A stretch of 64,000 nucleotides of DNA from Acanthochromis polyacanthus (Eukaryota; Chordata; Actinopteri; Pomacentridae), in contig NC_067121.1 of assembly GCF_021347895.1 (NCBI RefSeq), forward strand, positions 35,885,974 through 35,949,973. The letters are read 5' to 3'. The notes under the pieces were generated by a model that ran no database searches, was not told the origin of the DNA, and worked only from the letters and a program-made list of their open reading frames with translations. Numbering within the stretch: the first letter of the stretch is position 1; every line of letters begins with the position of its first letter. Shown one piece after another: positions 58,395 through 64,000 of the stretch. Both the position numbers and the translations under genes were made by a program.

Positions 58395-60539
58395 AACTGA
58401 AACTACTGAAAAGACCACAAGCTACATCCACAATAACAGGTTTCTGTTCAGGATGCGTAAGTTTTGCTAGATTAACGCCTCGTATCCCCACTACTCTGTT
58501 GCTTCAGATCTCTAAAATGGAGACTTTTGTAAACTTTGTTGACCCAGTTTTAGTTTGAAAACAACACATTTGCATTTAAGTCTGAATGGGCAGAAATAGA
58601 GACTTTTGGAAAAAATGATGCAGACACATTTGCTATTGATTTGGTCTTATCAGTCATTACATGTCCTTTCCTGATTTGTCACACCTCTATCTTGTGATCT
58701 TCTCTGAATGAAAAGACAGCTGCCCTGTCTACCAGTGGTCAGTCTGACACAGATAATGAACAACCAAGCAACCAAGTGTTAAGCATTTTCATGCATGTTT
58801 GCATGCACAGAGGTTATTTCTGAAACGGTGTTAAAACAACATTTTGAAATGAACACATACTAGTGTAAACCTCAAAATAATTGTGATTTTTGCATTATGG
58901 TGTTGAGGAATAAGAAAAGACTAATTTTTGCTTGATGTTAAATGGGATGTGCATCAGCACATTAACTGGTAGCTTCATCCTGCACCTTTTTCAGACCTTT
59001 CTGACAGAAATCTTAATGTTTGGTATACAGACACTTTTATAGTATCTTGCTTTATTGTCTCAGATAAAAATATATTTTACATTTTGAAATGTATTTTTAT
59101 CTCTTTTTTTGCCATATAAAGAATTAGAACTTGAAAAATGTTCTTTAAATCTTGCTCTGTCTTTGATCAACGGACCTTTCTAGCAGAATGCTTGCTGCTG
59201 TCTGAGAAAATAACAATTTGATTTTAGTTCAAATAACTTTACATTCAACTTTCTAAACTGTAATATTAACTAAGATGCCTCCTGAAATATCCAACCACCT
59301 GATGTGTTCCTATTGTTAGAGGAGCTTTGATCCTAGCTGTAAGATGAAATTATGCAAGCTTTAATGGACGAATGAACACTATCATCTTCTTATGTCAGGT
59401 TTGGCGTGTGGGTAATGTTAGCAAACCTTTAGTTTCACACGGCCAGACCATTCTTTAGCTGACTCAGTGCTGCGTAGAATGGTCTGACTGCACCTCACCA
59501 TCACTGCTACAGGAGAGAAAAACACTCTGGCTTGTTTGTATTTCTTTAAACCAATTACATTGACTTGTGTTGAGCTAAGTAACAGAGTCTTCTCAAAATA
59601 GCGATGGGGAAACTGTTTTGACGGAACATTTGCACGTAGGAGGTGACATTGACATTAAAATGGATGTTTTAACCTTCAAACTGGCAGGGCTGCGTTATCG
59701 AATAACCCAAGCCTTGCAGTGGAGTCGCTTCCTACTCAGAGATGGTTGTTATTTGCCATTGTGAACAGGATTTTTAAAATTTGCAGACAACAGAAAGGAG
59801 GAGAAAGTCGCAGGAACTGTACGGCCAATTGCAGGCCACAGTTCCTAATGGAAGCTTGATGATCACAGGGCGGTTACAGGGGGATGTTTACTGTAAAGGC
59901 GGTGGGAGATGGGAGGGTCTGTAGGGAACAACAGCAAATCTTTGCCCCAGGGGCTTCCTGACAGGTAGATACAGCCGTGCTATTTGAATTCATTAGGTCA
60001 TTCATTCATTAAGAGGCATTTTGGAAAGGCTTAACTTCAGGCTGATATTAGATGCAGATACCATTAACTGAAAAAAGCCTAAATGTATTTGGAAAAAAAT
60101 ATAAAGGGGAGTGGAAGAATTGTAACCAAAAAATGGCACAAAAGAAACAAGTTAAGACACTCAAGGTGGGTTTGAAAAGGAAAAGGCCTTTGTTTTAGCT
60201 GATCAGATACATTAGTCAGACCTGGATGTTTTATGTCATTTTTTAGTTGTAATTCTTCCATCCTCCTTTATCATTAGCATTACTCCCTCCATGTGCACTC
60301 TTGTCATTTTTCTCTTTTGTAAAACTGGAAGGGAGTTCAGATAGTAAAGACTGATTAATCGATAGAAGGGCTTAACTTTAAATGATAGCCCAGAATGCAC
60401 GTCAGGTTATCATTAATGGAAGGAAATTGTCTCTAGTAGCAGTTGAGGAGAGAGGGTCTACTGAGTGAGTAAGGGGGAGTTTTTTTTCCTTCAAGGGAGT
60501 CAAATTTCCCAACTCTGTAGGTCCTGAGAGTTACTCAGC
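58395..60539. other. intergenic stretch upstream of the possible last gene
   Basis: No gene or repeat with clear borders recognised. Confidence 0.45.
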
Positions 60540-60715
60540 TCCGAACTGAGAGAGTCTTTGTGCTGGGAGAGAGAGAGGGAGAGAGAGAGCAGCAGTGTGG
60601 CTTCAGGTCTGCACACTGAGGCAGAAGGACCACGGAGTTTGCCGGAGTTTCATCACACACACATGTACTTGGAGTTTCCTTCCAAAGCCGGATTTTTACT
60701 TACTGACTCACTAAA
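60540..60715 (+). promoter_or_regulatory. possible 5'UTR of the unidentified 3' gene
   Basis: Contains a GA-rich run (GGGAGAGAGAGAGGGAGAGA, about 60567-60588), common near fish transcription starts. No TATA box was assigned. Placement depends on the coding call that follows. Confidence 0.25.
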
Positions 60716-61051
60716 ATGTTTCAAGGGTAAGACACACTTTTTTCTAGATATATTCCGTCAACTTTTGCAGTGTGAAAAGAATACAGAGTGGAATTTGACT
60801 GACTTTAATAAACATCTTCATAAATCAATTCAGCTTCACCTCAGAGCAGACCTGTGGTTTCACAGCTTCAGCAGCAGTTTAAACTATTTTAACTCCATGT
60901 TACGCTCTTTTATCGCTCTTTTTCTTGTTTCAAAGTCTACCTACAGCTTTACCAACTTCCATTCTGTGACTGATGTGTCTCCTCAGGTGGTCTCTCGCCC
61001 TGCATCTCGCCCTGCTGTGCTGGCTGTCTGCTGCCCTGCAGGTTATAGAAG
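60716..61051 (+). CDS. possible first two coding exons of an unidentified secreted or type I membrane protein
   Basis: Joining 60716..60726 (ATG, donor gtaaga) to 60987..61051 (acceptor gtctcctcag, donor gtaaga) gives MFQGWSLALHLALLCWLSAA then LQVIE, leaving one base. This is a good signal peptide: short start, leucine-rich core, small residues before a likely cleavage. The ATG has A at -3. Splice sites and phases agree, but there is no similarity support and the rest of the gene is not visible, so function is unknown. Confidence 0.35.
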
Positions 61052-62646
61052 GTAAGATGCATTCTGCTGCAGTTCTCGGTCTGTATCCTCTCTGTAAGGA
61101 AAAATATTCCTGCTATGGATCACTGAGTGGAAAAAAATGGAAGGCAGTGACCCAACAGACGCTTTATTATAAGAGTGAAATTTAGCCTTTACTCATGGTG
61201 ATGGATGACTGTGGAGGGTAAATGTTTTTTTTCCTTCAGTAGATCACAGAATAAGTTAAATATAAAGGCTGAATTGCTGACCCATAGTTGCAGATGTGAT
61301 AGCTGCTGCAGAACACACAGTGCAAAGTTCACAGTTTCAGACATTCTACATGCCGTAGTTTGATTTTTAATCACAGGACAAGTCTGAAAATGGTTGAAAT
61401 ATACTCTCAGATGATACATGTATGTGATGCAGACTTCATGGTTATGTCTGCAGTTTAGCAGGAAAAGCTTGCCGAATGTATTTTAACACCTAAATCTGTC
61501 ACCAGCTATCACGTGTCATGTGTTTCCAAAGTTGCTCTATTTAAAGAAAAACTTTTACAATCTGGCATCTCAGCTGCTTTTTACATGTGTGTAATTGCTG
61601 GATTGCATGTGAGCAAGAAAGGGAACTGGTTTGCAGCAGAGAACATGCAATGTATCGCTGAGGGCATGTGTATGGAGCTGTGATAGGTATTGTTTTTCTG
61701 GCATTGAAAGAGCTTTAATAGTGGTTTCTTTTATCATCCTTTCTGTAACTAATAATACAAGTGTCAAAGCATAAGGAATGGATTAGTCTGTTATGCTTGC
61801 CACAAAACTAGGTTATCACCTATAATGTGTAAGCCACTGGTTCTTCCAAAGTCAGGGTCATTTCATTCATCTTTTTGAGGTTCTTCACAGTTTGAAACAT
61901 CACAAGCTGAATTTACATGCAAATTGGAGCAAGATCCAACCCATTTTGAAAAAAAAAAAAAGTGTGCAACATCTCCATTCACTACTGTTATCTGAATATG
62001 TTTAGTGCTGATTCCGCAGCCAGATGATATTTAAACAGCTCTTCAGATTTGCTTCTCTTGCACTTTTAAAACAAAATCTTGTATTCCTCCGAAGATTTTG
62101 ACATAATTTACTGTTGCACATCAAAACACCGTGTGCACAAAAATAAATTAAAATGCACCTTTTATAGCCTGCATGTCTTCTGTGTAGTAGTTGTTATCAA
62201 GTCTGTTTTAAGTCTTCTTTAATATATCTCAAATACTGACATTTCAACAGGTGGACATGGACACATTCATACAGATGAAATCCAACCACCTTTCCATTCC
62301 CACGATACCAAATTGTAATGCTCTGAACTTAAATCAGTGAACTTTGAAGCGTTAAAATGAATGCACTGATTACTGTATTACCAATTTCCTCAAAATTGGC
62401 CATTAGCAGTCTTTAATTACAACAGAAGAACCTCGACTCAAATCCATTCCAGTTTCCCAGGGCCATTACAAGACCCACAACACTGCTCCTCCTCCCTCCC
62501 ATTTCCATTTTCACACCTCTGTCTGCTGTTGTGGTTTTCATTCAGTGCCTCCCCGCTGTGGGGCTCTTCTTATACAGCCCTGCAGGACACTGATAGTTTG
62601 TTTGTTTGGCAGTATACAGGGCTTCCTCTGCCCTCTTTATCTGCAG
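61052..62646 (+). other. presumed intron of the unidentified 3' gene
   Basis: No repeats or conserved coding sequence recognised in this stretch. Confidence 0.3.
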
Positions 62647-62702
62647 TGTGTGCGTACGATGAGGCGGCTGGAAGTGGCAGACAAGTCAAACGCTGCACCG
62701 GG
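62647..62702 (+). CDS. possible third exon of the unidentified 3' gene
   Basis: Acceptor tttatctgcag and donor gtgaga bound 56 nt. Joined in phase to the signal-peptide exon it encodes VCAYDEAAGSGRQVKRCTG with two cysteines. It could be the start of an extracellular domain. The family is not recognised and a chance exon-like segment remains possible. Confidence 0.22.
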
Positions 62703-64000
62703 GTGAGAAGTGAAGTGTGCAGTTTGTATGGTAATGGGTTTCCTCTGCACCGCACTGGCTGTTAGTGTGTTTAAGATACTTGGGCTGGGAGGAGGGTTAA
62801 CAACTGAGCTTTGAAGTGGGATGTTGGGAACACAGTTGATCATGTGCTAGTTTAATCCAGGATGAGGAGATGATTTCTGACAATGGGTGGAGAAATGATG
62901 TTTGTGTGATCATTTTGGAAACATTTGTGTTGTCTCATCTGAGTTATTTATTATTCACACACTTAACAGAGCTCATGACATTGTGGACTGCCAAAGGCTT
63001 GATTGTAAGATCTTGTGATGATCTGAAGTGAAGCTACATCACCAAAAATTAGAAAGTATTGGGACCATGTAATGGAGAAAACTGTGGTTTTTTATTGGAG
63101 TGACATGCCTAAACCAGTCAAAAATCTTAAAAAACACAACCAAAGTGAACAATTCTGCAATCCATGATTTCAGTCACATGCCTATTTCATGTATTTGCAA
63201 AGTTTCCTTCCAGTAAAGTATGTGGCAGTAAACCAGGTGGCGTTTGCTGTGCAAGCTGCAAAGAGTCGCACAGATTACATAAGGAGCTTGCGTCGCTCTT
63301 AACGTCAAAGCAGGTGTCGGTGTTTACAACTTGGATGACACCATGAACTGGAACTGGTCACACAAAGAGAAAGCAATCAGGTAAATTTGTGTTACCTCCT
63401 GTCTAAATTTGCCATTGAAAAATAAGAGAAAGTTTCAGTTAATGTGCTGGCTGAGCTGAGCTGTCCAATTTGGGGTCTGTCTGTGTCTATTTTCATGACT
63501 GTGTTCTGAGACTTTGTGCCTGATAAAAAGCCAAACTGACATACACTGAGCAACACTATTAGAAAGTCACTCACTTTAAATTCCAGTACACCAAGGATTG
63601 GGTTAACTAGTTCTTGAGTCAGTCCTGACTTCCCCTCAGGCCCTGAGCAAAATTCTGCTAAGGGGCCCTTTTCAATGACCCATGAACCATGCAAACCATT
63701 TGCCATTGCCACAGAGTCATACCTGACACATCAGTGCTCTAACTTCAATCCTTTCCTCTTTAAAACACTTCTGCTCCATCAGTTGACTGAAATCAGCCAA
63801 GACATTTCTACTGAAGTGAATAATATTGATCATCTCAATGCAAAGGCAATATTCTGCTGAGACACTTTGGATCTCACCATTGTGAATATTAAGGATTGTG
63901 GATTTGTATTCATCACTAAGCCAACAGTCGCCTTGCCCCTCATGTTGAAAATGGAAAACCACATTCCCCATGAACGTTTCTCAAACACTGGCTAAAATTT
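62703..64000. other. window end, no feature recognised
   Basis: Probably intronic if the upstream exons are real. Open frames such as 63392-63712 on the minus strand have no recognisable domain. Confidence 0.35.

Noticed and set aside
60558..61055. 165-codon open frame on the plus strand
   Set aside because: It begins in GA-rich simple sequence and runs through a probable intron in a different frame from the signal-peptide reading; no domain recognised.

Overview
This window is vertebrate genomic DNA, almost certainly from a teleost fish. The sequence shows small exons with GT-AG borders in long AT-rich introns. One gene is nearly identical to vertebrate KCC4. The interspersed repeats are of kinds common in fish: tRNA-derived SINEs, an RTE-like LINE end, hAT-like remnants and long microsatellites. 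The species cannot be named from the sequence alone. Nothing prokaryotic, organellar or viral was seen.

Layout, all genes on the + strand. (1) Bases 1-1661 are the last four coding exons of a CRISPLD-family gene, closest to crispld2, encoding the end of its C-terminal LCCL domain; the probable 3'UTR runs to about 3240. (2) Bases 3241-16517 are intergenic and hold two long dinucleotide microsatellites, a dead hAT-like element with a broken BED zinc finger, and a full copy (R1-A) of an interspersed repeat. (3) Bases 16518-50876 are the complete coding region of slc12a7 (potassium-chloride cotransporter 4). I reconstructed 27 exons with every reading phase consistent: 1124 codons with two optional exons, or 1087 without them. 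(4) Bases 50877-60715 are the slc12a7 3'UTR and an intergenic stretch with a 1.5 kb terminal-inverted-repeat element and two SINEs. (5) From about 60540 an unidentified gene may begin, with a short signal-peptide-coding start; its remainder lies beyond the window.

The most informative signals lie inside slc12a7. A 96-nt in-frame exon, related to the extra segment of KCC2, sits exactly between the two conserved regulatory threonine sites of the C-terminal domain. A 15-nt in-frame microexon adds five residues just before the last conserved block. The repeats also record their history: a SINE with a perfect 13-bp target duplication nested in an older repeat beside exon 3, a second SINE with a perfect 12-bp duplication, a LINE whose 3' end matches the SINE tail, and a filled site and an empty site of the same retroposon that define a 525-bp element. 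I found no evidence of a wholly new biological system; the findings are splice-isoform hypotheses and repeat structures.
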